From CAVZTA01 sp963778025 (GTDB taxonomy: Bacteria; Chloroflexota; Limnocylindria; Limnocylindrales; CSP1-4), in the NCBI GenBank assembly GCA_963778025.1, contig CAVZTA010000006.1, positions 1 to 64,000 of the forward strand: a stretch of DNA of 64,000 nt, given 5' to 3'. This document shows positions 8,569 through 18,290 of the stretch, piece after piece; the stretch's first letter is position 1; each line of letters opens with the position of its first letter. A model generated the notes under the pieces. It did not search any database and was not told the DNA's origin. It saw nothing but the letters and a program-made list of their open reading frames with translations. The translations under genes and the position numbers were made by a program.

Positions 8569-10636
8569 TCAATCTCCTCGGACGTAGGTGAACCCATAGG
8601 GCTCGACCGGCACCGCGAGGGTGCCGGCGCCGCTCACGGTTTCGACGAGCCGACCCTCAGCGTCGTAGGCGAACGCCGTCGAACCGCCTGTTCCCGCCTC
8701 GACGCTCGCGAGGCGTCTCACGGTCGCCCAGCTGCGGAGGAGGCCCTGCTGCCCGCCGTCGCCTGAGAGGAGCAACCGCTCGATCTCGGGCTGGACGAGC
8801 AGCGCATCGAGCCGAACGGGCGCACCGTCACCGACGTACGCGGACTCGATCGCGACCGGCCCCGCGCCGAGCTCGCGGGTCGTCCCTACGTTGCCGATGT
8901 CGAGGTAGCCCGAGGTGGGCGAGACCCCCTGGCCACCGGCTCCGCCATGCCATTGGATGCCGAGCGGCACGTTGTCGAACCGATGCCGTGTTCCGATCGA
9001 CTCGAGCGGCGCCTCCTGCCGGTCGAAGACGGGCAGCAGGCGGTATCGCCCCGCCTCGGGGAGCGTGGCCGATGCGGTCACCCGGCCGCCAGGTCCCAGC
9101 TCGACGTAGCGGCCGCCGCTCCAGAGGCTTTCGCCGGTCCATGCGCTGGCCGGCGTCACGACGGTCGCCTTGCCCTTCAAGGTGCCCGATTCGGCTTCGA
9201 CGAGCGACCAGCTCACCTGGCCCACACGGGTGTTGCGGGACGTAGCCGCAGCGGCGACATCGGGATGGGCATCGAGGGCGAGCATGGAGAGCAGACCGTG
9301 GATGGTGCTCTCGGCGCCGCTGTTGCGATTGATGCGGCCGTCGGCCTCGAGGCCATCGAACGTCCGCCCCGTGGCCGGGTCGTACATCTGGCACGTCCGA
9401 TCGATTGTTGCCGAAGTACCACGCTGCCTGGATGGCGGCCAGCTGCCGGAAGCCGTCCAGACCGCTGGCGTCGGCCGTTCGCAGGAGGTTCTGCAAGGTG
9501 GCGTCCGCGCCGTAGGCGATCTGGGCGAGCTCGGCCGGGGCCGGCAGCCAGCCCTGATCGGCGCCGCCCTGGACCAGCAGGTGCGGCGTGAAGCGAGCCG
9601 CCTCCGTGACCGCGACGCTCGTGAACCGGTCCTCACCAAGCGCCGAGCCGGCGGTGGCGAGCGCACCGGCCATCTGGTCGCCCCACGCATGCCACAGGGA
9701 ACGTGAGCCCGCGTAGGGAAGGATCGCTGCGAAGGGCCAGGTCGCAGCGGAGTCCGACAGCGCCATCTCGGCCAGGCCATCGCCGAGTCGTTCGAGATCG
9801 AGGCGGGCGCGCGCGTTCCCGGGATCGGCGCGGGTGTAGGCCGACAGGCCATACACCGCCTCCGACGAGGCGTCTGCCCCGTCGACGATCAGCCACGCCG
9901 GGACGTTCGCCCCGTCGAACAGGCGATGACTGCCATACCGGACGAGGACTTCCCGATCGAGCGCGTCGAGAGCCAGCTCGAGGCGAGTCCGCAGGAATGT
10001 CGCGAAGGCAGGGTCGGCGTCCCGGAACGCCTCGTAGCCCTCGCCGAGCGCCCAGATCGAGCGCGCGAGCCAGTAGGCGGCGTCCGAGTCGGACGGGTCG
10101 GGGAGCTCCTTGGGATCCGCGCTCGGATTCAGCGTCCCGTCCGGCTGCATCCAGAGCACGAAGTTGCCCAGCCGCGAGTCGGCGGTGAGCGTCTGCATGT
10201 AGGTCACGCTTCGGAGCAGCCCGTACGCCGCGGCGCGGCTGTGATCGTCACCGAACTGCCGCCAGTGGCGGAGGTACACGACGGCGGCCCGGGTCAGGTC
10301 ATCGGTGTTGAAGGCGCCCTGACCGTAGGTGTTCGTGTCCGGGTGATAGGTGCCGCCACCGAGCCGCCGATACGACCCGTCTGCTTGTGGCTCGGCATAG
10401 GTCCAGAGGACCCGCAGGCTTGGCTCGTCCGCGAGCCGGTAGGTCGTGTGACCGGCCTGCGTCGGCGGTGTCACCACGTCGCCGAGGAAGTCGAGATGGG
10501 CGAGGTTCGTCAGCGGGAGGGGGGCCGCGCGGACGGGCGTGGCCCCCATGCCGGTGACCAGCAGCGTGACCGCGACGAGCACCGGGAGCAGCGCCGCCCG
10601 GGCGATCCGGCGGCGGGGATCGGTCGATCGGAACAT
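8569..10636 (-). CDS. secreted alpha/alpha-barrel glycosidase-like protein, one frameshift
   Basis: Starts with ATG at 10636 (TGATG overlap with the stop of the preceding gene) and has a Sec signal peptide (ALLPVLVAVTLLVTG...PVRAA). The mature part looks like a six-hairpin, alpha/alpha-barrel glycosidase: TYGQGAFNTDDLTRAAVVYL, YWLARSIWALGEGY, YADATLQNLLRTADASG and RTFDGLEADGRINRNSGAES. The frame changes near 9400; the remainder runs in another frame to a stop at 8569. The C-terminal 230 residues are beta-rich (VEAESGTLKGKATVV, YVELGPGGRVTASATLPEAG), like a carbohydrate-binding module. Last gene of a sugar-uptake operon, so it plausibly cuts an extracellular polysaccharide that the transporter imports. 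Confidence 0.65.
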
Positions 10637-12987
10637 CACATGACTCCTGTCGGGTGCGACTCGTGAAGCTCCTGCAAGCGACCCGAGTCGGCCGCCTCCT
10701 GGGCCGCCACCGCGGTCGTCAGGCTGTCGAGGGCGTCACGGCCGGAGACGGCCGGTGGCCGCTCGCTCCGAACCGCGTCGACGAGATCGGCGAAGCCGGC
10801 CCGCACGGACTCCCGGTAGACGTGGCCCTTGGCCGCCGCCCCTCCGAGCGTCGCCCGAAGCCGGACACGACTCGTGACAGCGTGGACCTCGCCTCGGCTG
10901 CGCCAGGTCTGCGCACCCGGGCCATCGATCGGGGCGATCGCGACGTCGACGCGTTCCATGCCCGACGGGCGCACGCCGGGGACGGCCAAGGCCCGCCTGG
11001 GGTGGTCGATGACGCGGTCGATGGCGAACGCGCCATCCTCGTCGGTCCAGATGTCCATCTCGAGATCGACCGGGATCCATCCGCGCAACGTGCCGTGCGC
11101 GAAGCCCCAGTCGAGCAGGACCGACTGGTACTCGGCCCCATCCGGATGGGCGAACGAGTGGGCGTAGGTCGCGGTCGCCCCGCCGGGATGGAGGGTGGTC
11201 GCGACGGCTGAATCGATCTCCCCGCTCGTCCGGGCTGCCTGGATGGCGACGACCCCGATGGGCGGTTCGCCGAAGAGCCAGGACGCGACATCGAAGAAGT
11301 GGACGCCGTGTTCGATGAAGATCCCGCCGCTCGTGGCACGGTCCCAGAACCAGTGGTCGGCTCCCAGCCGCTCGTCACCGGCGAGGTTCTCCAGGGCGAA
11401 CCGCCGGAGACGCCCGAGCACCAGCCGATCGTCGGCTCGCCGCACCGCCTGGAGACGCCGGATGAGCCAGTACAACGGGTTCCAGCGCATGACGTAGTCG
11501 ACCGTGAGCGTCGTAGCGCGCCGGTCTGCAGCCTCGATCGCCGCGCGCGCCTCTGGCAGGCTGGTCGCGAGCGGCTTCTCACAGAACGCGTGCTTGCCGG
11601 CTTCGGCAGCGGCCAGGGCGATGACCCCGTGGGTCACCGGCGGCGTGGCGATGATCACCACGTCCACGGTCGGCTCGGCGAGCAGGCGCTCCACGTTCGG
11701 GGCGACGCTGGCGCCCGATGCGGCTGCCACCGCTGCAGCACGATCCGGGTCGACATCGGTCACCAGCCTCGCCTCGACCTCCGGCAGATCGGCGATCGCG
11801 GCGAGCGCGAAGCGCCCGAAGCTGCCGCAACCGACGAGTCCGACCCCGAGCGGCTGCGGCGCCGTCATGTGCGAGGTGTCGTCCGGTGCGATCCGCGACA
11901 GGCGCGCGACGCCGATCGCGCGATCGGCCATGCCGTAGTACACGTCGAACGCCGACGCGTCGCCGTTCTGGGCGGGCTCGATGGCGGTCGGAAAGACGAC
12001 GTTGCCGACCGTGCCCGTCACCTCCTCCGGTAGCTCAGGCTCCAGGAGCGGCGTCGTCGACCGGGCGATGACGCGCGTCACATCATCCGCATCGAGGATG
12101 AATGCCCCCGCGCAGTAGCGGACCTTCGGCTGGACGTCGAAACCGCGGGCGTAGGCGCCCGTGACACCGTGGTGGAGGACGAGCCAACCCTCATCGATCC
12201 GGATCGGCGGGGTCCCTCCGCCGATCTTCAGCGCCTCCCACGGCTGCTCCGGCAACGCGACCAGGCGATGCTGCTCGAACCGGGTCAGCGCGCCCAGGTC
12301 GGCCTCGACGGCGCTCGCTGGCGCGAAGCTGACCCAGATGCCGGGCCGCGGATCCGCCAGTCCAGCCGGCAGAGGGATGCCCTCCGTCGCGCGGACGAAG
12401 GACAGGTCCCACATCGGCCGATGGAGCATGGCGTACGCCGGCCGGCCGGCGGGATCCGGGACGAGTTCGGGAAACAGCAGCGCGTCCTTGTTCGGATACA
12501 GGCCGAGGTCCGTCCGAAGGTCGGCCTGGTAGCCGAACGTGACCGGCCCGAGGCGCTGCCAATGCTCGAGATCGGTCGACGCGGCCAGGCCGATCCGCGG
12601 ACCGAGCGGGCCGAACGCCGCGTACGTCATGATCCAGCGCCCAAGGGATGGGACGTACGTGATCCGTGGGTCCTCCACGCCACCGCCGCCCGCGTGGAGC
12701 TCCCACGCCTCCTCCGGTTCGAGGGCCGTGCCGAGGCGCTCGACGTCGACTGGCGTACCGTCCGCGTCGAAGACGACACGAGCCCGCCCGATGCGCGAGA
12801 AGTTGCCTTCCGCGACCATCCGCGGGAACAGGAAGGTCTCCCCCTCACGGCGTGCGGTCGCCGGGTTGAGGACACCCCACGCTTCGGTCGGTTCGCCGGG
12901 CAGCGGCGCCATCACGACGCCGAGTCGCTGCAGCCGGAATGGGATGGCGCCGGGCGGGGCAGACGCTGCCAGCCGGCCCGCAGTCAT
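10636..12987 (-). CDS. GH130 phosphorylase fused to Gfo/Idh/MocA oxidoreductase
   Basis: 783 residues in one frame. Residues 1-365 form a GH130 five-bladed propeller typical of beta-mannoside phosphorylases: NPATARREGE, GVEDPRITYV at 102-111 with the catalytic Asp, KIGGGTPPIRIDEGWLVLHH and YYGMADRAIGVARL. Residues 374-783 are a Gfo/Idh/MocA dehydrogenase with Rossmann GVGLVGCGSFG at 381-391, FCEKPLA around 470 and GGIFIEHGVHFFDVASWLF. Met374 (about 11868) looks like a normal dehydrogenase start, so the fusion could be an indel joining two overlapping genes. The upstream gene's stop overlaps a short ATG frame MSAAVAAGEPG at 13019 that may be the true N-terminus, shifted by an indel near 12988. 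Likely role: intracellular phosphorolysis and oxidation of imported oligosaccharide. Confidence 0.8.
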   Translation of the reverse strand: MTAGRLAASAPPGAIPFRLQRLGVVMAPLPGEPTEAWGVLNPATARREGETFLFPRMVAEGNFSRIGRARVVFDADGTPVDVERLGTALEPEEAWELHAGGGGVEDPRITYVPSLGRWIMTYAAFGPLGPRIGLAASTDLEHWQRLGPVTFGYQADLRTDLGLYPNKDALLFPELVPDPAGRPAYAMLHRPMWDLSFVRATEGIPLPAGLADPRPGIWVSFAPASAVEADLGALTRFEQHRLVALPEQPWEALKIGGGTPPIRIDEGWLVLHHGVTGAYARGFDVQPKVRYCAGAFILDADDVTRVIARSTTPLLEPELPEEVTGTVGNVVFPTAIEPAQNGDASAFDVYYGMADRAIGVARLSRIAPDDTSHMTAPQPLGVGLVGCGSFGRFALAAIADLPEVEARLVTDVDPDRAAAVAAASGASVAPNVERLLAEPTVDVVIIATPPVTHGVIALAAAEAGKHAFCEKPLATSLPEARAAIEAADRRATTLTVDYVMRWNPLYWLIRRLQAVRRADDRLVLGRLRRFALENLAGDERLGADHWFWDRATSGGIFIEHGVHFFDVASWLFGEPPIGVVAIQAARTSGEIDSAVATTLHPGGATATYAHSFAHPDGAEYQSVLLDWGFAHGTLRGWIPVDLEMDIWTDEDGAFAIDRVIDHPRRALAVPGVRPSGMERVDVAIAPIDGPGAQTWRSRGEVHAVTSRVRLRATLGGAAAKGHVYRESVRAGFADLVDAVRSERPPAVSGRDALDSLTTAVAAQEAADSGRLQELHESHPTGVM

Positions 12988-13015
12988 CCCGGCTCGCCGG
13001 CGGCGACCGCTGCGC

Positions 13016-13909
13016 TCATCCCTTCACCCCGGAGCCCAGACTCGACTGGACGAACTGACGCTGGAAGACCACGAACAGGACGACGGCGGGGATCGCCAGC
13101 ACCACCGCACCGGCCAGGATCGCGCCGAAGGGGTTCGCCGCCCGCGCCGACACCGTCGAGATGTAGTTGGCGAGCGCGACCGCGAGGGGCTGCAGGTCGT
13201 GTTGCTTCGTGATCAGGAACGGCCACAGGAATTCGTTCCACGGCCCGATGAACGTCACGATCACCGCCGTGACGATCGCGGGGCGAGCCAGCGGGACCGC
13301 GATGCTGCGGAGGATGCGGAGCTCCGACGCGCCGTCGATGCGGGCGGATTCGAACAGCTCACGGGGCAACTGCAGGAAGAACTGCCGGAAGATGAAGACC
13401 GCGGTCGCGTTGATCGCGAACGGAAGGATCATCCCGAGGTAGCTGTCCGCAAGGCCGTACGAGCGCACGACCAGCACGTAGAGCGGGATCATGAACAGCT
13501 GGAACGGCAGCACCAGGATCAACAACATCACCGTGAAGAGCACGGTGCGGCCGCGGAAGTGCAGCTGGGCGAGCGCGTAGCCAGCCAGCAGCCCGAAGAC
13601 GAGGGTGGAGAGGAGGACGCCGACGGTGAAGATCGCGGAGTTGAGGAGGGTGCGGGCCAGATCGACCGAAGCGTTGATCTCGGCAAAGTTGTCCAGCGTG
13701 AGATTCGCCGGATTCGGGAACGCGCCGGCGATGTCCGTCTGCGGCTCCCGCTGCAGCGCTCCGATGACCATGTAGTAGAAGGGGAACAGGAACACGATCG
13801 CGCCCACCACGAGCGCCAGGATGCCCAGGATCCGGCCCATCGAACCGTGGCGGGCGGGTTGGCGGACTTCGCCTGTCGTCGCGCGCGCGGCTGCCGTCGT
13901 CGTGGCCAT
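13016..13909 (-). CDS. carbohydrate ABC transporter permease (MalG type)
   Basis: About 297 residues from ATG at 13909 (a TTG six bases earlier is possible). Six hydrophobic segments; the EAA loop that docks on the ATPase is ESARIDGASELRILRSIAVP. N-terminal arrangement FLFPFYYMVIGAL and C-terminal end without a periplasmic extension are typical of the MalG/CUT1 family. It follows the other permease directly and precedes the GH130 gene, with a near-overlap on both sides. No ATP-binding subunit is encoded here, so a shared MsiK-like ATPase elsewhere is expected. Confidence 0.9.
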   Translation of the reverse strand: MATTTAAARATTGEVRQPARHGSMGRILGILALVVGAIVFLFPFYYMVIGALQREPQTDIAGAFPNPANLTLDNFAEINASVDLARTLLNSAIFTVGVLLSTLVFGLLAGYALAQLHFRGRTVLFTVMLLILVLPFQLFMIPLYVLVVRSYGLADSYLGMILPFAINATAVFIFRQFFLQLPRELFESARIDGASELRILRSIAVPLARPAIVTAVIVTFIGPWNEFLWPFLITKQHDLQPLAVALANYISTVSARAANPFGAILAGAVVLAIPAVVLFVVFQRQFVQSSLGSGVKG

Positions 13910-13911
13910 GA

Positions 13912-14820
13912 TCAATCCCTTTCCAGCACGAACCGTTGGATCCCGGAGATCACCATGACCCCGATCGCGAGGACGACGCCGATCGCTGCCGCGTACCCCG
14001 CGTTGCCTTGCTGGATACCTGACTGATACATGAGCAGGACCGGCGACGTCGAAGCACCGTCCGGGCCGCCGCCACCCGTCAGGAGATACGGTTCGGTGAA
14101 CAGGTTGGCGCCGATGATCGTGGCGAGGATCACGACGAGCGTCGTCGCCGAGCGGACTCCAGGCACGGTGATCGCCGTGAATCGCTTGACCTGTCCGGCA
14201 CCATCGACCTCTGCCGCCTCGTACAGCTCACCGGGGATGTTCTGCAGCGCTGCGAGGTACAGGAGGACGTAGAACCCGAGCTGCTTCCAGGTCACGGAGA
14301 GCGCGATCATCGGCATCGCCCAGAATTCATTGACCAGCCAGGACGGCTCCGGCGCCAAGGGGCCGAGCACGGTGTTCACCAGCCCATCGCCCGAGAACAG
14401 CCACAGCCAGACGCCGATGACGGCTACGCTGGCCGTCACGTACGGGATGTAGTAGGCCGTCCGGAAGAACGCACGAAACGGGAGCTTCGCGTTGAGCGCG
14501 GACGCGAGCACCAGCGAGAGCAGCACCGTCAACGGGATGTTGATCAGCATGAACTCGATGACGTTCAGGATCGACCGTTGGAAGGCCGGGTCGGTCAGGA
14601 TCTCCGTGTAGTTCTGCAGGCCCACGAACGGGCGATCCACCAGGGCGCCAGGCGCTGCGAAGAAGTAATCGAAGAACGAGATGTACACCGCCAGAAGCAA
14701 CGGGTAGCCGAACAGTGCCACGAGGAAGATCGCGTACGGGGCGGCGAAGATGACCCCGATCGGATCCTGCCCGAAGACCCTCCGCATCCGCTGACGGGCT
14801 GGCGCGACCGCGACAGCCAC
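13912..14820 (-). CDS. carbohydrate ABC transporter permease (MalF type)
   Basis: 302 residues with a GTG start. Six membrane segments, beginning PIGVIFAAPYAIFLVALFGYP; EAA loop ELYEAAEVDGAGQVKRFTAITVP with the conserved Gly. It partners with the MalG-type permease encoded immediately downstream to form the membrane channel of a CUT1 sugar importer. The start lies 4 nt from the end of the solute-binding-protein gene, so translation is coupled. Confidence 0.9.
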   Translation of the reverse strand: MAVAVAPARQRMRRVFGQDPIGVIFAAPYAIFLVALFGYPLLLAVYISFFDYFFAAPGALVDRPFVGLQNYTEILTDPAFQRSILNVIEFMLINIPLTVLLSLVLASALNAKLPFRAFFRTAYYIPYVTASVAVIGVWLWLFSGDGLVNTVLGPLAPEPSWLVNEFWAMPMIALSVTWKQLGFYVLLYLAALQNIPGELYEAAEVDGAGQVKRFTAITVPGVRSATTLVVILATIIGANLFTEPYLLTGGGGPDGASTSPVLLMYQSGIQQGNAGYAAAIGVVLAIGVMVISGIQRFVLERD

Positions 14821-14824
14821 CGGC

Positions 14825-16159
14825 TCAGCCTTCGCTGATCAGTGACTTGATCTTGGTGGCCGCGTCGTTGAAGGCCTGGTCGATCGGCTTCTTGCCGAAG
14901 ATCACCGCCTGGCTGTACGCATCCCGGAAGGTCTGCCAGACCTCGATCGAGTTCGGGACGATGGGGACCTCGACCGTCCGGGCAGCCTGGTCGGCGAACT
15001 GGCGTGTACTCGGGGTGCGCCTTGAAGTAGTCGGGATACGTCGTCACGAGGTCTGTCCGCATCGGCATCTGGCCCGTCCCTTCGAGCAGCATGCCGTCGT
15101 TGTCCTTGCTCGTCGCGAACTTGAGGAACTCCCAGGCCGTCCCGCGGTTCACGCAACTGGTGTACATCCCGATCGACTTCTCGTCGCTGAACGTGGATAC
15201 GTCCTTGGCGTCCTTGCCGTCCTTCGTGGGAACCGGCACGGCGCCCCAGTCGACCTTGTCGCCGTAGACGGCGATCGCCCACGGCCCGACGATCGCCATC
15301 GCGGCCTTCTGATCGCCGAAGGAATCGCCCTTGTAGGCTTCCTTGGGGACGAGAGCCTGGTCGTACAGACCCTTCCAGAACTCGGCCACCGCGAGCCCGT
15401 CGGGCGTGTTGAATTGCGGTTCGCCGTTGTCGATCAGGCCCTTCCCCGTCTGAGCGATCAAGAGGGGGTAGTAGTCGAACCAGGGCTGATAGAACTCCGA
15501 CGTCGGGCTGGGCCAGATCGCGGCCTGCACGCCGCCCTTCTCGACGAGCGTCTTCGCCGTCTGCGAGAAGTCTGCGTACGTCTTCAGCGGAGGATCGTCG
15601 GTGGCGATGCCAGCCTTGCCGAAGACCGTCTTGTTGTAGAAGATCATCACCGGGTTCGTCTTCCAGGGCATCTGGTAGAACTTGCCGTCGGTGAACTTGT
15701 ACTGGTCGGAGCGATCACCGGTCCGGGCGGTGATGTAGGCGGCGCCATCCGGGAACTCGTCGAGGGCGACGAGACCGCCCGCCTTCTGGAACTGCGGCAC
15801 GGCGGCGGGGGCGGTGTTGAAGATGAGGCACGGCGTGTTGCCAGCCGTGATCGACGCACCGATCACTTCCTCGGAGCTGGTGCCCGCCGGGATCTCCTCC
15901 CCGGTGACCTGTTCGTTCGGGTGGTCCTTGTTCCAGGCATCCACGCACCGCCTTGCCCCAGGTGACCTCTTCCTTGTTGTTGGAGTACCAGATCTTGATC
16001 GGGCCTGTTGCGCCCGCCGCGGCACCACCGCTTGCGGCAGCGCTGCCGCTCGCCGCGCGCACCGCCGCCGGGGGTACTGCCGGTACCGCCACCACAAGCG
16101 GCAAGGATCAAGACAAGGGTGCTCGCGATGCCCGCGAGACGAAGCCCAGTGCGAGACAT
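14825..16159 (-). CDS. ABC sugar solute-binding lipoprotein, frameshifted
   Basis: Starts ATG at 16159 after AAGGAGTGCAC with MSRTGLRLAGIASTLVLILA followed by the lipobox Cys, then a Gly/Ser/Ala-rich linker. The mature protein is an extracellular solute-binding protein family 1: IKIWYSNNKEEVTWGKAV, WNKDHPNEQVTGEEIPAGTS, YQMPWKTNPVMIFYNKTVFG, AMAIVGPWAIAVYG, GTAWEFLKFATS. Frames change near 16060, 15945 and 15003, the last restoring RQFADQAARTVEVPIVPNSI and the stop at 14825. First gene of the sugar operon. Ligand unknown; the GH130 gene downstream suggests a mannose- or glucose-containing oligosaccharide. Confidence 0.8.
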
Positions 16160-16194
16160 GTGCACTCCTTTGTCTCTGTCACTCCCTGGATCGA

Positions 16195-16480
16195 TCACTG
16201 TGCCGCCGAGGGGCGGCGCGTTTGATAGCGGACGTCGTGCTGGACCGTTACAGGGGCGTGCATCGTCAGCGACGGCTCGCCCCCGATGGGCGCCACCAGG
16301 CTCAAGGCGGCGGCGCGGATCCATTCGGTCGTGTCCCGGCGCACGGACATGGGCGCTGCGCGCTGCGTGCCTCGTATCGTCGGAGCCGACCACGGAGAGC
16401 AGACGGAACGGCCAAGGCACCGGGCCCCGACATGAGGCGGATGCGTGACCTCGCGGCGCGGTCGTGTCGGCCTGCTGGGT
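16195..16480 (-). pseudogene. C-terminal remnant of a LacI-family regulator
   Basis: In two neighbouring minus-strand frames I read DRAARSRIRL...GLAVPSALR, then LLSVVGSDDTRHAARSA, then SVRRDTTEWIRAAALSLVAP ending in a stop at 16195. This order, ND-R-A...VP..v-VVG-DDT...SV-r, is the C-terminal third of LacI/GalR-type regulators. The DNA-binding N-terminus and most of the core are absent before the divergent Crp gene at 16633. It sits immediately upstream of the sugar operon, where such a regulator is expected, so either the gene is truncated or a larger deletion or misassembly occurred. Identification is tentative. Confidence 0.4.
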
Positions 16481-16632
16481 GACGTTCGACGGCCACTGAC
16501 ACGAATGTGCCGCGTTTCCCGAGGAATGTGCAACAGACGAGCCCTGACATGGCGGGGTGGGTAAACGCTCACTTGGCGCCGCATGGCCAGGCTCGCCGCG
16601 ATACGCCAGAATGGACCGACGGAGGGCGTGAC

Positions 16633-17394
16633 ATGTCGGTTGGGCTCTTGCCTGCGCGGAACCGGCTTCTCGCGGCCCTGCGGGCCAAGGATGCGGCTGC
16701 CGAGGCGCACCTCCGAGATCGGCTTGAGCCGGTGGAGCTCAAGCTGCACACCCGGGTCATGTCGCCTGACCGCCCGATCCGCCATGTCTACTTTCCGGAG
16801 ACCGGTGTCCTGTCCGAGATCCAGACCATGCGGAACGGCTCGGCCGTCGAGGTCAACCTGGTCGGGTCGGATGGGATGGCGGGCCTTGCCGTCTACCTGG
16901 GCGGTGTCAGCTTCCCCGTCGAGGTGATCTGCCAAGCGCCGGGAACGTTCCTGCGGATGCGAGCGGACGAATTCCGCGCCGAGGTCGCCGGCAGTGCTCC
17001 GCTGCTCGACGTCCTCCACGGCTACACGCAGGCCATCCTCGCGATCCGCTCCCAGGCGATCGGATGCGATCGGTTTCACGCGGTCGAAGCTCGCGCAGCC
17101 CGATGGCTGTTGGAGATGGACGATCGCGTACCGCACGAAGAATTCACGATGACCCATGAGTTCCTGGCGTTGATGCTCGGCGTTCGGCGTCAGACGGTCT
17201 CAGCGGTCGCTCAGGAGCTGAGTCGCCGAGGCTGCATCGCCTACCGGCGCGGGTTCATCCGGATCGCCGACAGGACGGCCCTCGAGGCCGCGGCCTGCGA
17301 GTGCTACGAGGTCATCCGCGACGAGTTCGCGCGTCTGGTCGGGGCCCCGATCGGACGGCAGCCCCCGTCGCGGACGTCGTGGTGTCGCCGATGA
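16633..17394 (+). CDS. Crp/Fnr-like transcriptional regulator
   Basis: 253 residues from ATG at 16633, preceded by GGAGGG. Cyclic-nucleotide-binding-like beta roll at about 10-125 (VYFPETGVLSEIQTMRNGS, VEVNLVGSDGMAGLAVYLGG), the long dimer helix, and a winged helix with recognition segment LALMLGVRRQTVSAVAQELS and wing CIAYRRGFIRIADR. The cAMP-contacting residues of CRP and the four Fnr cysteines are not seen, so the effector is unknown. The last 15 residues may be a read-through. Transcribed divergently from the sugar operon. Confidence 0.85.
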   Translation: MSVGLLPARNRLLAALRAKDAAAEAHLRDRLEPVELKLHTRVMSPDRPIRHVYFPETGVLSEIQTMRNGSAVEVNLVGSDGMAGLAVYLGGVSFPVEVICQAPGTFLRMRADEFRAEVAGSAPLLDVLHGYTQAILAIRSQAIGCDRFHAVEARAARWLLEMDDRVPHEEFTMTHEFLALMLGVRRQTVSAVAQELSRRGCIAYRRGFIRIADRTALEAAACECYEVIRDEFARLVGAPIGRQPPSRTSWCRR

Positions 17395-17449
17395 CGCCGG
17401 CTGCGGCGATGCAGCCCTGTCCTGACGGACCGACACGGAGGTTGCACCC

Positions 17450-17890
17450 ATGGCGCGTATCCGCCGCTTCGACCATGTCGGCATCACGGTCGCCGACCTC
17501 GACACGATGACGGCGTTCTTCGTCGGGCTGGGTTTCGAGGTCGAGGGCCGGGAGTTCGTGGAAGGCGAGTTCATCGACACGGTCATCGGCATCCCGAACG
17601 CCCGGACCGAGATCGTCATGGTCCGGCCGCCCGACGGCGGGACCGGGCTGGAGCTGTCGCGCTTCGTCCGTCCCGAGCATGAACCCGGATCACCCGACGC
17701 CGGGGAGAACGAGCTCGGGCTGCGCAATGTCGGCTTCGAAGTGGACGAACTCCAGCCGATCGTCGACCGGATCCGTGCGGACGGCTACGACCTGGTCGGC
17801 GACATCGGTGAGTACGAGAACATCTGGCGGATGGCGCACATCCGCGGGCCGGAGGGCATCATCGTGTCCCTGTCCGAGCGGATCGGCTGA
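17450..17890 (+). CDS. VOC-family (glyoxalase-like) protein
   Basis: 146 residues with two beta-alpha-beta-beta-beta modules: RRFDHVGITVADLDTMTAFF and LRNVGFEVDELQPIVDRIRA, ending IRGPEGIIVSLSERIG. Metal-ligand candidates are His near the start (FDHVGI), Glu in TEIVMV-x-LELSRF and Glu in the final GPEG strand. The fold serves glyoxalases, dioxygenases and resistance proteins, so the substrate cannot be assigned. It lies between two Crp-like regulators on the same strand as the first. Confidence 0.8.
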   Translation: MARIRRFDHVGITVADLDTMTAFFVGLGFEVEGREFVEGEFIDTVIGIPNARTEIVMVRPPDGGTGLELSRFVRPEHEPGSPDAGENELGLRNVGFEVDELQPIVDRIRADGYDLVGDIGEYENIWRMAHIRGPEGIIVSLSERIG

Positions 17891-18016
17891 CGCGCGACGT
17901 TGCCGTGCTATGGTTGCCGCCCCGCCGCACCTCGCGGCGCTGCTCCGCGTGGTCGACCCTCTTCTCGAACGGACCGTGCGTACTGAAATCCCTGTTCGGG
18001 GAGCGTAGGAGGTCTT

Positions 18017-18220
18017 ATGACCACCGGTACCATCAAGAAAGTCGTCTCTGAGCGCGGCTTCGGATTCATCGTCGCCGAAGATGCGAAGGAATACTTCTTC
18101 CATCGCGACGGCCTCGACTCGTCCCTCCAGTTCGATCGCCTCGTCGGCGGCGAGCGGGTCGCGTTCGAGATCGAGTCGAGTCCCAAGGGCCCGCGCGCGA
18201 CCCAGGTCCGCGCGGCGTAG
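18017..18220 (+). CDS. cold-shock-domain protein
   Basis: 67 residues, a single cold-shock domain: GTIKKVVSERGFGFIV contains RNP1 (GFGFI) and EYFFHRDGL is RNP2. Length and sequence match CspA-type RNA chaperones, which melt mRNA structure. It is preceded by AGGAGGTCTT and a 125-nt stretch without coding that could be a structured leader, as in other csp genes, and followed by a clear terminator. Confidence 0.93.
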   Translation: MTTGTIKKVVSERGFGFIVAEDAKEYFFHRDGLDSSLQFDRLVGGERVAFEIESSPKGPRATQVRAA

Positions 18221-18231
18221 CCGACAGGACG

Positions 18232-18259
18232 GCCCGCCCGGCAACGGGCGGGCTTTTTT
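18232..18259 (+). terminator. intrinsic terminator of the cold-shock gene
   Basis: Perfect 8-bp stem GCCCGCCC / GGGCGGGC with loop GGCAAC-type, followed by a run of six T. It ends 39 nt after the csp stop. The best rho-independent terminator in the window. Confidence 0.93.
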
Positions 18260-18290
18260 GTTTCCCTGACGGGGCGTCACGTCCCAGGGC

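Noticed and set aside
14847..15965. Plus-strand open frame of 372 codons
   Set aside because: Antisense to the sugar-binding lipoprotein, whose motifs are unambiguous.
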